Positions 49,201 to 56,738 of a stretch of DNA of 64,000 bases are shown here, in pieces. Position numbers and translations under genes: made by a program. The notes under the pieces were generated by a model. The model was not told the DNA's origin and searched no databases. It was given only the letters and a program-made list of their open reading frames with translations. Each line of letters begins with the position of its first letter. Position 1 is the first letter of the stretch. Origin of the DNA: Corallococcus macrosporus (GTDB lineage: Bacteria > Myxococcota > Myxococcia > Myxococcales > Myxococcaceae); contig NZ_JAFIMU010000002.1 in NCBI RefSeq assembly GCF_017302985.1, forward strand, positions 310,001 to 374,000. Reading direction: 5' to 3'.

Positions 49201-49332
49201 GCGGCGGGCGTGGGCCTGCGCTACGTGACGCCCGTGGGCCCGCTGGCCTTCGACGTGGGCTTCAACCTGGACCGCGACGAAGCGCTCAACGAGGCCCCCA
49301 CGCAGTTCCACTTCAGCATCGGGACGTTCTGA
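46174..49332 (+). CDS. Omp85-family outer-membrane assembly protein with many POTRA domains
   Basis: The 1052-residue protein is predicted to insert proteins into the outer membrane, probably with the adjacent TamB. A basic leader plus a helix ending AQPAFA make a signal peptide. Seven POTRA-like repeats can be counted (starting near residues 51, 125, 205, 290, 365, 475 and 560). Then comes a 16-strand-type barrel (about 640-1052) with the Omp85 signature SLRGFRE and Cys pairs in two loops. E. coli TamA has three POTRAs and BamA five. The only plausible start is GTG 46174, inside the tamB end in another frame. Confidence 0.88.
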   Translation: MGQREQPGVVRKPRARAEAGLGGRVAALTAVLLLVCAQPAFAAPTGHDDEAPAVVAVELHLPEGMAADGLSGLVTLRKGQALTPGAVRKSVEQLFATGRFADVVALTQDVPGGVRLVFQLTPLPLLSHVAVRGNHVLTSGELLEASGLLQGGPLDPEELDTAAASVREAYQRKGYDAVDIRVEERPVPAGGVAVTLVVEEGKPTRVRQVTFSGSPALPLPRLVEALGMKPGEVFDRAKLDFGLERLRALLREGRHWRAWVGTPTVVVEDSEASVAVPVSAGPAFHLRFTGNRRFPSSLLARVVAYDGEEAMDEAVAARLARRLEAFYRRRGFHDVRVRPLELIRPDGDAAVLGFQVDEGAPLLVTDVRFHGNAALSSELLRSMLTNQVAAQETWPELDLAMREDPLETEGRERRYDTSVVSPPDPSTVYVEDAWLEAADAMTTAYREQGFASAQVTFRGLEVDAVRHTAEADFDVEEGPRALIRAPIFLGMPLEVDPVWVTLLLPAGTPLSFEKVDQAQAALERGLGREGYLFARVSNSVSVEENGTSAQVTYRTDAGPRVRVGQVLLQGLTRSDPDVVLAQLDLKPGQPLSVEALAEAQRRLSRLGLFRQAEVSLADPNRREASKDVLVTVQERPRIDGEVSGGYFLVDGPRITLDTAWRNLDGRGLNLLARGKVNYAGASAEALSSSRLPTGCSTGELSGEACESDLDGFSGLGGRGNLALSQPRLSFLAPQEIGARLDLIGERVHRPSYLSTRFAAVLGADWALASWVNVSLQYELENNRLRSRAGVLELINRADQERLRYPYGDFALHSLRPSMTLDFRDDPANPRRGMVLSSSVEFMRGISVHPTDVAGNRVPEFPIDGVKLSGSVSAYAPLGRRASVAVSARAGTIVPLTQGAQNIGSKLFYLGGSSSLRGFREDGVLPQDVREVLHQRLAACRAVITPAGCPDDLKAVLSGQVPASQGGELFTLAKAELRVPAISALDLGLFFEAGNLWQDRTLFDPGVLRYAAGVGLRYVTPVGPLAFDVGFNLDRDEALNEAPTQFHFSIGTF

Positions 49333-49346
49333 CCGGAGGCCTTCGC

Positions 49347-49877
49347 TTGCGACCCGAACGTGTGCGCCGTGGAATGTCTTGGGGCCTGGCCCTGCTGGGC
49401 GTGGGCGCGCTCGCGTGTCAGCACGGGCCGGACGCCGCCGCGAAGGTGCCGCGTCCCGCGTGGATGCCTCCGGAGGGCAGTTGTCCCCGGGGCGCGCAGC
49501 TCCAGATGGAGCGGCTGGGGCTGAAGGTGGGGGACCGCATCCCCGTCATCGTGGACAGCATCCAGGACCACCCGGGGCCGGCCCGCTACAACTACAGCTT
49601 CGTCATCGCGCTGCCGCAGGCGGAAGGGGAGGCGAAGCTGCCGGGGGCGCGCATCGGCGGACGGCTCTACGTGACGAAGCACCGCGTGTTCGGCCGGTAT
49701 GACCGCATCTTCACCCCGGAGAGCGGTGCCACGTCGGTGCCCTTCTGCGGCGTGCTGCTGGACTCGCGCTGGGACCGGGATGGCGAGGGGCTCATCGCGT
49801 ATCCCAGCCCCATGAAGGGCTTCTCCGTGGTGCAGGACAACACGGGCGTCATCCAGGTGGTGGACCGCTACCCGTGA
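49347..49877 (+). CDS. Lipoprotein, unknown function
   Basis: The 176-residue protein begins at TTG 49347, seven bases after GGAGG, giving a basic n-region and a lipobox LGVGALAC. An ATG at 49374 is possible but has no ribosome site. The mature part has VGDRIPVIVDSIQDHPGPARYNYSFVIALPQ and ends GFSVVQDNTGVIQVVDRYP; I recognise no domain. It follows the Omp85 gene by 14 bases, so it may be an accessory lipoprotein of that outer-membrane machine, as BAM lipoproteins are for BamA. It converges with the Ig-like lipoprotein gene, 10 bases away. Confidence 0.8.
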   Translation: MRPERVRRGMSWGLALLGVGALACQHGPDAAAKVPRPAWMPPEGSCPRGAQLQMERLGLKVGDRIPVIVDSIQDHPGPARYNYSFVIALPQAEGEAKLPGARIGGRLYVTKHRVFGRYDRIFTPESGATSVPFCGVLLDSRWDRDGEGLIAYPSPMKGFSVVQDNTGVIQVVDRYP

Positions 49878-49887
49878 GGCCGGACCG

Positions 49888-50985
49888 TCAGTCGACGTGC
49901 AGGCTGTAGGACTGCTTGTCGTTGGCGAGCAGGTCCACGACGCTGATTTCGAAGGTGAAGTCGGTCCCGCTCGTGGGCTTGCCGTAGAGGACACCCTCCT
50001 TCGTGTCGAAGAGGATGCCCGGCGGCAGCGCTCCGTCCTTCACGCTCCAGCTGAACAACGAGCCGGAGCCACCGGTCGTCTGGAGGGTGTAGCTGTAGTC
50101 GGAGCCCACGCGTCCGGTGGGCACCGCGCGCGACAACAGCTTGACGTTGCCGGTGGCGTTCGTGAGGGTGATGGAGAGCGTGCCGGTGACGGACTGGGGG
50201 GGCGTGTCACTGTCCGTCACGACCACCATGAACGACGTCTTCCCGGCCTGCGTCGTGGTCCCGGTGATGGTGCCGTCCGCCGCGAGCGTCAGTCCCGACG
50301 GCAGCGACTGCTCCGGCGCGAGGGCGAAGCTGTACGGGCCCTTGCCGCCGGTGGCGGAGATGCGCTCGGTATAGTCGCGATTGCTGGCGGCGTCCGCCAG
50401 CGGCTCCGGCCCCGCGATCCGCAGCAGCGGACGGGCGTACAGGGTCAGGTTGCCTCTGGCGCGCTTCCGCGGATTGCCGCTGTCCGTCACCTCCATGGGG
50501 AGTGACAGGTTCCCCGCGCGCGGGGGCTTGCCGATGACGTGGCCCGCGCTATCGATCGAGATGCCCTCGGGCAAGTCGCTGGTGGCGGTGAACGCGTACG
50601 GTGGCGTGCCGCCCCGGGCCTGGATCCGAGCGGAGTAGGAAGCGCCCTCGATGGCGTCCGGCAGGCTGGGCTCCAGCGCGAGCGCGGGAGTGCCCGGATC
50701 CGGTTCGCCCGCGTCCGCCACGCCAGAGTCCACGCTGCCCGCGTCCACCTCCACGCCGGCATCCTGCTCCGTGCCCGCGTCATCCACGGGCGCGGGTCCG
50801 TCATCGCAAGGCCCACCTTCGCCACATGCCGGCAGACAGCGGTTCTCCGCGGCAAGACACGAGGTTCCGGAAGGGCAGCCACCGGCGGGGTCGCACGCGG
50901 CGAAGCGGGACAGGTCCGGCACGAACGTGCACGCCCCCACCACCAGGACAACGGCACCGGTCAGCGCGGCGAGCAGCTTCCTCAT
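49888..50985 (-). CDS. Surface lipoprotein with tandem putative-Ig (cadherin-like) repeats
   Basis: The 365-residue protein has a lipoprotein signal (LVVGAC), a Cys-rich segment of the myxobacterial type (CDPAGGCPSGTSCLAAENRCLPACG read in pieces, about 34-58) and an Asp/Ala-rich linker with repeated DAG units. Three beta-sandwich repeats follow, each with a GGTPPYAF/GGKGPYSF/GGSGSLFSW motif and a later LPEGISID/LPSGLTLA/LPPGILFD motif, typical of He_PIG/putative Ig domains. It would be displayed on the outer membrane. GGGAG precedes ATG 50985, which overlaps the previous gene's stop (ATGA). Ligand unknown. Confidence 0.85.
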   Translation of the reverse strand: MRKLLAALTGAVVLVVGACTFVPDLSRFAACDPAGGCPSGTSCLAAENRCLPACGEGGPCDDGPAPVDDAGTEQDAGVEVDAGSVDSGVADAGEPDPGTPALALEPSLPDAIEGASYSARIQARGGTPPYAFTATSDLPEGISIDSAGHVIGKPPRAGNLSLPMEVTDSGNPRKRARGNLTLYARPLLRIAGPEPLADAASNRDYTERISATGGKGPYSFALAPEQSLPSGLTLAADGTITGTTTQAGKTSFMVVVTDSDTPPQSVTGTLSITLTNATGNVKLLSRAVPTGRVGSDYSYTLQTTGGSGSLFSWSVKDGALPPGILFDTKEGVLYGKPTSGTDFTFEISVVDLLANDKQSYSLHVD

Positions 50986-51734
50986 GGCAGCTCCCAGATG
51001 AAGGACACCGCGCCTCCGATGCCCAGCAACGCGCCCACACCCAGCAGCACGTTGGACGTGCGCGCCTGACGCCGGCCCGCGTCGAGCCTCGACGCGAAGC
51101 AGTCCGCGAAGGCCTGCCCGGCCGTGGCGCACTCGCCGCCGTTCGTCGACACCTTCGACTCCGTGCTTCGCGCCGCCAGCCCGAAGCCCACGCCCGCGAT
51201 GAGCGCCGCGCCGCCCGCACCCCACAGCACCTTGGGCAGCACTCGCGAACCCTGGGGCTGCCGCACCGCGCGCGCCGTCACCAGCGGCGACCAGACCTGC
51301 TGGAGCGCGTGGGTCGCGCGCGCGTCCGCTTCGCCCGGTGCCGTCGCCGGTGCCTCGAACTGCGCTCGCGTCTCCGAGCCCTGCGCGTCCGTCACCGTCA
51401 GCGCGACGCTGCGCTTGCCTCCCACGCCCAGCGCCACCCCTCGCACCAGCCTGCGCACGCCCAGCGCCGTGGCCTGCGTGCTCCGGCACTCCGCGTCGCT
51501 GCACGTCGCCAGCGCCGCGCCGGCACCGCGCAGCCTCGCCACCGTGTCCTCGCGCGACTCCAGGCATGCGTCTGGCAACGCGGCCACCGCGCGCCGCGTG
51601 GCGTCCTCCAGCTCGCGCGCGTCCTCGGACGGCAGGGCCAGTCTCTCGAAGGGCACGAGCACCACGCGCGTCTGCGCGTCGCATGGCGCGGACACCCGCA
51701 GCAGCATGAACAGCAGGGACGCGGGGAGGCTCAT
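50982..51734 (-). CDS. Membrane-anchored protein, unknown function
   Basis: The 250-residue protein has an N-terminal signal peptide or anchor (MSLPASLLFMLLRVSA), then a domain with RVVLVPFERLALPS and ARLRGAGAALATCSDAECRSTQATALGVRRLVRGVAL. The latter resembles the penicillin-binding-lipoprotein-like or stress-type domain that myxobacterial genomes place beside caspase-like and PEGA proteins. Two hydrophobic segments lie at about 175-192 and 228-247. No catalytic motif is visible. It overlaps the protease gene upstream and the Ig-like gene downstream by four bases each, so the three are coupled. Confidence 0.75.
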   Translation of the reverse strand: MSLPASLLFMLLRVSAPCDAQTRVVLVPFERLALPSEDARELEDATRRAVAALPDACLESREDTVARLRGAGAALATCSDAECRSTQATALGVRRLVRGVALGVGGKRSVALTVTDAQGSETRAQFEAPATAPGEADARATHALQQVWSPLVTARAVRQPQGSRVLPKVLWGAGGAALIAGVGFGLAARSTESKVSTNGGECATAGQAFADCFASRLDAGRRQARTSNVLLGVGALLGIGGAVSFIWELP

Positions 51735-52990
51735 GGCACCAGGAGCGCGTCGGCCTCGTCCGACGGCGGAGTGACGCCGAGGCTCGCCATGTAGCCCCGG
51801 TAGAAGCGCGGTCCGAACGGCACGGAGAAGAGCTTGAAGCGCAGCGCGTCCTCCACCGCGCCCCGGGCCGCCACGCTGGAGTCGCTCCAGCGCAGGCCGC
51901 CCGCGTCCACCACCTCCGACGCCCGGGTGATGGAGAACGACGCTTCACGGCCGTTGGCCCGCAGGTAGTAGCCACGCCTCACGGGCAGCGACACCACCAG
52001 CGGACGCTCGCGCTCCTTGTGCAGCTCCACCACGCGGATGCCTCGCGCGTCCTCCACCCACAGCCGGCCCGCCACGCCCGTGGGCACCAGCAGGTAGCCC
52101 AGCGACGCGGCGTCGGCCAGGTTCGTCAGCGCGAACGTCCGGTCCAGCGCGGGCGGCTGGATGTACACGCGCGACTGGCCCCGCACGTCGTCGATGCCCT
52201 GGCTCGCGGCGGCCACGAAGGCCCGCAGCTCCGCGTAGTCCACCTTGCCGTCCCCGTTCACGTCGCCCGCGCCCGACAGCGCCGAGCGCACCATGTGGCT
52301 GAAGACGCCGGAGCGGATGGCGCTCCACTCGTGGCTCTCCTGCTCCGACGACGTGGACAGCACCACGCCCACCTGCGGGAAGCGCTCCAGCTCGCGGTTG
52401 CCCAAAAGCCCCTTCACCGCGTCCGCGTACGCGGGACCCACCGGCAGCGCGCCGCGCGAGTGGACGAAGAAGTACGAGTCACACGCGTCCACGATGAGCT
52501 GGAGGAACGACGCCTTGCTCGGCGCCAGCACCCGCGAGTACAGCTCCGTGCGCGTCAGCGGCCCGTCCAGCAGGCTCACCGACCCTTCACCCGCGGCGCC
52601 GCGCTTGCCGTGGCCCACGAAGACGAAGGACAGCACCGGCACCGCGCCCTTCGCCCGGTCCTCCGCCATGCGGCCGTTCAGCCGGGCGAGCGCGTCCATC
52701 AGCGCGGCGCGCGTGGGAGGCCGCGTCTTCGCGGCGAGCCCCGGGTGCAGGGCCTGCGTGTCCGGGTCCAGCACGCTCAGCAGCACCACCTCCCGCGAGC
52801 GGGGCGCGAACAGCTCGTAGTACCGGGCGCCGTCGTCGTCCGCGTAGCGCAGGGGGGCCTGGGACGGCTCGGTGCCCGTGTTGCTGGCCACGATGAGGGC
52901 GTAGTGCACCTGCTCCGGCGCGGCGCTCGCAGCGCTTCCGGCCAGGAGCAAGACACCCAGGGCCAGCGGCCTGTGAGAGGGCATTCGCAT
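51731..52990 (-). CDS. Secreted caspase-like (C14) peptidase with EF-hand
   Basis: The 419-residue precursor has a signal peptide (about 1-24, ending SAASAA). The caspase-like domain has ALIVASNTG at its first strand, the catalytic His127 in FVFVGHGKRG and Cys170 in IVDACDSYFF, and STSSEQESHEW in the specificity region. An EF-hand loop follows with calcium ligands at Asp243, Asn245, Asp247, Asp251 and Glu254. The C-terminal 150 residues form an accessory beta-domain. Calcium activation is inferred. The ATG at 52990 is preferred; 52984 is in frame too. It heads a three-gene operon and is divergent from a sigma-factor gene. Confidence 0.85.
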   Translation of the reverse strand: MRMPSHRPLALGVLLLAGSAASAAPEQVHYALIVASNTGTEPSQAPLRYADDDGARYYELFAPRSREVVLLSVLDPDTQALHPGLAAKTRPPTRAALMDALARLNGRMAEDRAKGAVPVLSFVFVGHGKRGAAGEGSVSLLDGPLTRTELYSRVLAPSKASFLQLIVDACDSYFFVHSRGALPVGPAYADAVKGLLGNRELERFPQVGVVLSTSSEQESHEWSAIRSGVFSHMVRSALSGAGDVNGDGKVDYAELRAFVAAASQGIDDVRGQSRVYIQPPALDRTFALTNLADAASLGYLLVPTGVAGRLWVEDARGIRVVELHKERERPLVVSLPVRRGYYLRANGREASFSITRASEVVDAGGLRWSDSSVAARGAVEDALRFKLFSVPFGPRFYRGYMASLGVTPPSDEADALLVP

Positions 52991-53113
52991 CAGGGGATTG
53001 CGCGGTGCGCTGTGGGAAAGAATGCCACGGGGCGCAACCGACAATCCACCGCAGGCCGCTCGCGACAACATACGGATGACGGAACCGCGACGGACGCGGT
53101 AAGCCCCTGAGGG

Positions 53114-53743
53114 ATGGAGTGGGATGACGACACGCTGCGCCGTTTTCGCGAAGGCACCCCGGAGGTGCTGGCGGACGTGTATCGCGCGCACGCGGAGCCG
53201 CTCGCTCGCCTGCTCAAGGCGGCCGCATGGCGGGGAGCCTTCACCCGCCTGAGGAACGCGATGGAGTTGGAGAACACGCTGCTGGAGACCTTCGCTCGCG
53301 CCTTCGAGCCGCGCACCCGCGCCGCGTACAACGGCACGCGCCCCTATGCCCACTTCCTGATGGGCATCGCGCGCAACGTGCTGCTGGAGCAGTCGCGCGA
53401 GCGCGAGATGGTGGGCCGGGACGAAGCCTTCGAGGGACTCACCGAGTCCTCTCCCGAGGACGGCGGACTGGCGGAGCTGCTGGAGGACCGCGAGGTGGAG
53501 GCGCTGCTCGCGGCGTTCAAGGATGGGCTGTCGCGCGAGGAGCACCGGCTGTTCGAGCTGCGCTTCGCCGAGGGCGTGGCCCAGGAAGAGGCGGCCACGG
53601 CGCTGGGCCTCACGCGCATCCAGGTGCGGCGGCGCGAGTTCGGGTTGAAGTCCAGGCTGCTGGGGTTCCTCCAGTCGAAGGGGTACCTCGAGGACCTGGA
53701 GACGCAGGGCTGGAGCTTCTTCAGACGGCGGGGTACGCGATGA
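53114..53743 (+). CDS. Sigma-70 family (ECF-type) RNA polymerase sigma factor
   Basis: The 209-residue protein has a sigma-2 region (LADVYRAHAEPLARLL ... TFARAFEP ... PYAHFLMGIARNVLLEQSR) and a sigma-4 region (LFELRFAEGVAQEEAATALGLTRIQVRRREF). It should direct RNA polymerase to a small set of envelope-related genes. GAGGG lies right against the ATG, an unusually short spacing. Its stop overlaps the anti-sigma start (ATGA). It is divergent from the caspase-like operon across 123 bases, which is therefore a likely target together with its own promoter. That target is inference. Confidence 0.88.
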   Translation: MEWDDDTLRRFREGTPEVLADVYRAHAEPLARLLKAAAWRGAFTRLRNAMELENTLLETFARAFEPRTRAAYNGTRPYAHFLMGIARNVLLEQSREREMVGRDEAFEGLTESSPEDGGLAELLEDREVEALLAAFKDGLSREEHRLFELRFAEGVAQEEAATALGLTRIQVRRREFGLKSRLLGFLQSKGYLEDLETQGWSFFRRRGTR

Positions 53744-54513
53744 GTGGATGTGACGACCGCCGGGCGAAGCAGGCCATGGCCGCCCTCTTCGAGAAGGGCC
53801 GTGACGGGCTGGACGCGGACGGCTTCGAGCGCCTGCGCGCGCACCTGGCCACGTGCCCCGCCTGTCAGCAGACGTACACGCGGCTGTCGCGCGTGGAGTC
53901 GGTGATGGAGCAGCGCGCGCTGCCCCAGGCCCGGAGCGCGCTGCTGGAGCAGGCGCTGTTCGCGAGGCTGCAACCGGCCCCGGCTCGGGCCGTGGTGGCA
54001 CCGGAGCGCAAGAAGTGGTTCGCGTCCCCGCTCCTCATGCCCCTGTCGCTGGGCGCCGCCGCGGCGGCCGTGGCGCTGGTGGTGGTGGCGCCTTCGCTGG
54101 AGCGTCCGGAGCAGGGCGCGCCGGAGTGGCAGGCGCGCTCCTCCGCGCCAGGCGTCGGGGCCTGGGGCGTGCGCGCCTTCTGCATCGCGCCCACGGGCAC
54201 GGTGCTGGCGGAGGCCCGGCCCGGTGGGACGCTGACGTGCGCGGAGGGCAACGCGGTGCAGTTCAGCTACACCGCGCCGGAGCGCGTGCGCCTGTCGCTG
54301 GAGGGGCTGCCCCGGTCCGGCGGGGAGCCGCTGCGCTTCTTCCCCAGTGAGGGCGCGGCCCCGGAGGTCGCCGCGGGCGTGGACGTCCCGCTGCCCTTCA
54401 GCACGCCCGTGCAGGGCGGGTGGCTGACGGGCCCCGTGCCGGTGCACGCGCGCTTCACGGACGCGCAGGGCCGCACCGTCGCGGACACGCAGGTCACGCT
54501 CACGCCCCGCTGA
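53740..54513 (+). CDS. Membrane anti-sigma factor with zinc-finger (ZAS) motif
   Basis: The 257-residue protein has the anti-sigma zinc motif His35-x3-Cys39-x2-Cys42 (HLATCPAC), a linker, one membrane helix (about 94-114, MPLSLGAAAAAVALVVVAP), and a periplasmic beta-rich domain of about 140 residues that may sense an envelope signal. It is translationally coupled to the sigma gene (ATGA). Its periplasmic domain could be a substrate for a protease. The neighbouring secreted caspase-like peptidase is one candidate, without direct evidence. Confidence 0.88.
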   Translation: MSGCDDRRAKQAMAALFEKGRDGLDADGFERLRAHLATCPACQQTYTRLSRVESVMEQRALPQARSALLEQALFARLQPAPARAVVAPERKKWFASPLLMPLSLGAAAAAVALVVVAPSLERPEQGAPEWQARSSAPGVGAWGVRAFCIAPTGTVLAEARPGGTLTCAEGNAVQFSYTAPERVRLSLEGLPRSGGEPLRFFPSEGAAPEVAAGVDVPLPFSTPVQGGWLTGPVPVHARFTDAQGRTVADTQVTLTPR

Positions 54514-54531
54514 GCGGTTTCAAACGAACAA

Positions 54532-54561
54532 CCCCCCTCCCGTGCGAGCACAGGAGGGGGG
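54532..54561 (-). terminator. Intrinsic terminator of the subtilase gene
   Basis: A nine-base-pair stem (CCCCCCTCC, 54532-54540, with GGAGGGGGG, 54553-54561) encloses a 12-base loop. On the minus strand it is followed by TTGTTCGTTT. It lies 35 bases beyond the protease stop codon. It may also stop transcripts from the anti-sigma gene, though no T-run follows on that strand. Confidence 0.7.
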
Positions 54562-54596
54562 CGGGGACTGCCGTGCCTTGTGGGGTCCGTGAGTGA

Positions 54597-56522
54597 CTAC
54601 GGACGCGGGACGCGGCGGTCCACTTCCGCGGTGCCGGTGTACTGCGTGGACACGTTCAGGAAGCCCTTGAGCTGAACGCGCCAGGTGCCGGCGGGAGGGT
54701 TCGTGATGGTGACGGCCTCACCGGTGGAGGTGCCCTCGGCGCTGGTCGCGACGAGCTCCCCGTTGGGGCCATAGACATACAGGTCCAGGTCGTAGGCAGG
54801 GTTGCCCCAGTCCGTCCGGATGCGCAGGGCGTTGGCGCCCGAGGGCACCACCAGCGGGTGTTCGTGCTGCGCGGCGCGCAGGGACAGGTCCACCACCGGG
54901 AGGTTGATGCTCGTCTTCACCGTGCCCGTCCAGCTGGGAAGGGCGGTGGTCTGCGTGGTGTAGCGGGTGCCCACGGCGTCATTCACCAGCTTCGTCGCCG
55001 CGTAGACGTCCGCGTAGCCCGCGCCCACCTCCCACGTCTCCAACTGGCGCGTGTTGCCCGCCGCGTCCGTCGCGTACATGGGCCGCGCCGTGGCCTGCAC
55101 CGCCGCGAGCACGCCGTCCATGTTGAGTGCGGGGTTCACCTCCAGGAGCAGCGCGGCGACGCCAGACATGTGCGGCGCGGCCATCGAGGTGCCGGAGCTG
55201 GCCGCGTAGAACGGCTCCGGGTGAAGGAGGTCCAGGCCCAGGTACGGCTGCATGATGGTGCCGGTGAGCGCGCGCGCCGCCACGATGTTCACGCCGGGCA
55301 GCGTAATGTCCGGGTGGTGGAACTCGTCGCCCGGGATGCCGCGGCTGGAGAAGCCCGCCAGCTCGCCCGGCGTGTCCTGGCTGAGCAGCGGGTTGATGGC
55401 CGCCGTGGTGTCGCGCGACGTGCCGGCCGCGACGGAGATGGCGCACGGCGAGGCGCTGTAGGGATTCAGCGTGTCCGGGTCGGAGCCCTCGTTGCCCGCG
55501 GCGAACACCACCACCATGCCCAGGTCGTAGGCTCGCTTCGTCGCGATGGAGATGGGGTCGAACGGCGCGAAGTGGCTGCCGCTGGTGCCCCACGAGTTGG
55601 AGATGACGCGCACGTTGTGCGCTTCGCGGACGTCGGGGTCCATCAGGAAGGCGAAGCCCTCCAGCGCGAACAGGATGCTCAGCGCGTCACCGGTGCCCAC
55701 GCCCAGCAGCTTCGCGCCAGGGGCCACGCCCTGGTGCCTGCCGCCCGAGCGCGCACCCGAGCCGGCGATGATGCTGGCGCAGTGCGTGCCGTGGCCGCTG
55801 GTCAGGTCGCTGTTCGGCGTGTCGATGTACAGCGCGCCGCCCACGCCGACATCCAGCGGGGACGCGACGACCTTCACGTTGCGCGCCACGTTGGGGAAGT
55901 CGCCGTGCGTGCCGTCCAGGCCGGAGTCGATGACGCCCACGCCGATGCCCGCGCCCGTCGTCCCGTACACGGTGCGCGCGGTGTCCGCGTGGATGTACGG
56001 CACGCTGGTGTCCAGGAAGTACTGGAGCGGCTTGTCCTCGTAGATGGAGAGCAGGCCCAGCGGCTGCAACTCCTGGCGCAGCTGGGTGATGAGCTGCGGC
56101 GTCACCGGGGCCTTCAGCGCCACCATGGGCAGCGACTTGAGCGCCAGCACGTTGCCCAGGCCCAGCCCCTGCGTCACTCCGCCCAGCGTCCGCGTCAGGC
56201 CGCCCAGGACGGCGTCCAGGTTCAGCACCCCGCCCGTCGCGTTCGCGGTGTTGAAGGAGAGGATGAGCGTGCGCACGGAGCCGTCCGTGTGCAGCGCCGG
56301 ATCCACCACCGCCTGGCTGAGCGCCGCCTGCGCCGCGCTGGACGCATAGAGCGCGTTGCAGGCACTGGGAGTCGTGGCCGCCGCAGTGACGATGGACCGC
56401 GAGGCCGACGTGACGGCGGGCCGCGCCTCCGGCTTCGAGCCCTCCTCCTGCGAGGCGCTCGCGCCACAGCCCAGGACGGCGGCGGTGGCGGCGGCCCAAC
56501 CCAGCGACATCAAACGCTTCAT
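54597..56522 (-). CDS. Secreted subtilisin-family (S8) serine protease
   Basis: The 641-residue precursor has a lipoprotein-like signal (TAAVLGCG), an I9-like propeptide region (about 60-175, with LITQLRQELQPLG), then a complete S8 domain: Asp in GVGVIDSGLDGTHGD (about 197), His in SGHGTHCASIIAG (about 246), the oxyanion Asn in FAAGNEG, and Ser in SSGTSMAAPHMSG (about 444). The C-terminal 130 residues form a PPC/P-type beta-domain (LRIRTDWGNPAYDLDLYVYGPNG). GGGGGA precedes ATG 56522. It is monocistronic, with a terminator. Extracellular digestion fits a predatory bacterium. Confidence 0.93.
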   Translation of the reverse strand: MKRLMSLGWAAATAAVLGCGASASQEEGSKPEARPAVTSASRSIVTAAATTPSACNALYASSAAQAALSQAVVDPALHTDGSVRTLILSFNTANATGGVLNLDAVLGGLTRTLGGVTQGLGLGNVLALKSLPMVALKAPVTPQLITQLRQELQPLGLLSIYEDKPLQYFLDTSVPYIHADTARTVYGTTGAGIGVGVIDSGLDGTHGDFPNVARNVKVVASPLDVGVGGALYIDTPNSDLTSGHGTHCASIIAGSGARSGGRHQGVAPGAKLLGVGTGDALSILFALEGFAFLMDPDVREAHNVRVISNSWGTSGSHFAPFDPISIATKRAYDLGMVVVFAAGNEGSDPDTLNPYSASPCAISVAAGTSRDTTAAINPLLSQDTPGELAGFSSRGIPGDEFHHPDITLPGVNIVAARALTGTIMQPYLGLDLLHPEPFYAASSGTSMAAPHMSGVAALLLEVNPALNMDGVLAAVQATARPMYATDAAGNTRQLETWEVGAGYADVYAATKLVNDAVGTRYTTQTTALPSWTGTVKTSINLPVVDLSLRAAQHEHPLVVPSGANALRIRTDWGNPAYDLDLYVYGPNGELVATSAEGTSTGEAVTITNPPAGTWRVQLKGFLNVSTQYTGTAEVDRRVPRP

Positions 56523-56738
56523 GTGGTGTTCCCCCGAGGTGTGCGGCGGCTTTCCAAGGTCCGCGCGCAAAAAAGGGGTGACGCGGACGCGCCCGCATGG
56601 ATCGCGGTCTCACCGGATTGTTCTGTAGTGGCTGAATCCGGAGGGCTGTCGGGGAAGAGGGTCTTTCCGGCCCCTGGCGGTGACAGTGTCCGGAGCGTGG
56701 ACGGGCCCGGGGTGGGGCGCCGGGATACAGTCCGCGCT

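Noticed and set aside
42401-49311. Two minus-strand open frames of over 1000 codons opposite tamB and the Omp85 gene
   Set aside because: The translations are Arg/His/Gln/Ala-rich with no domain, and they are mirrors of real coding frames.
54858-56738. Upstream extension of the acyltransferase frame across the subtilase gene
   Set aside because: This stretch is antisense to the protease catalytic domain; the acyltransferase begins naturally at GTG 56739.
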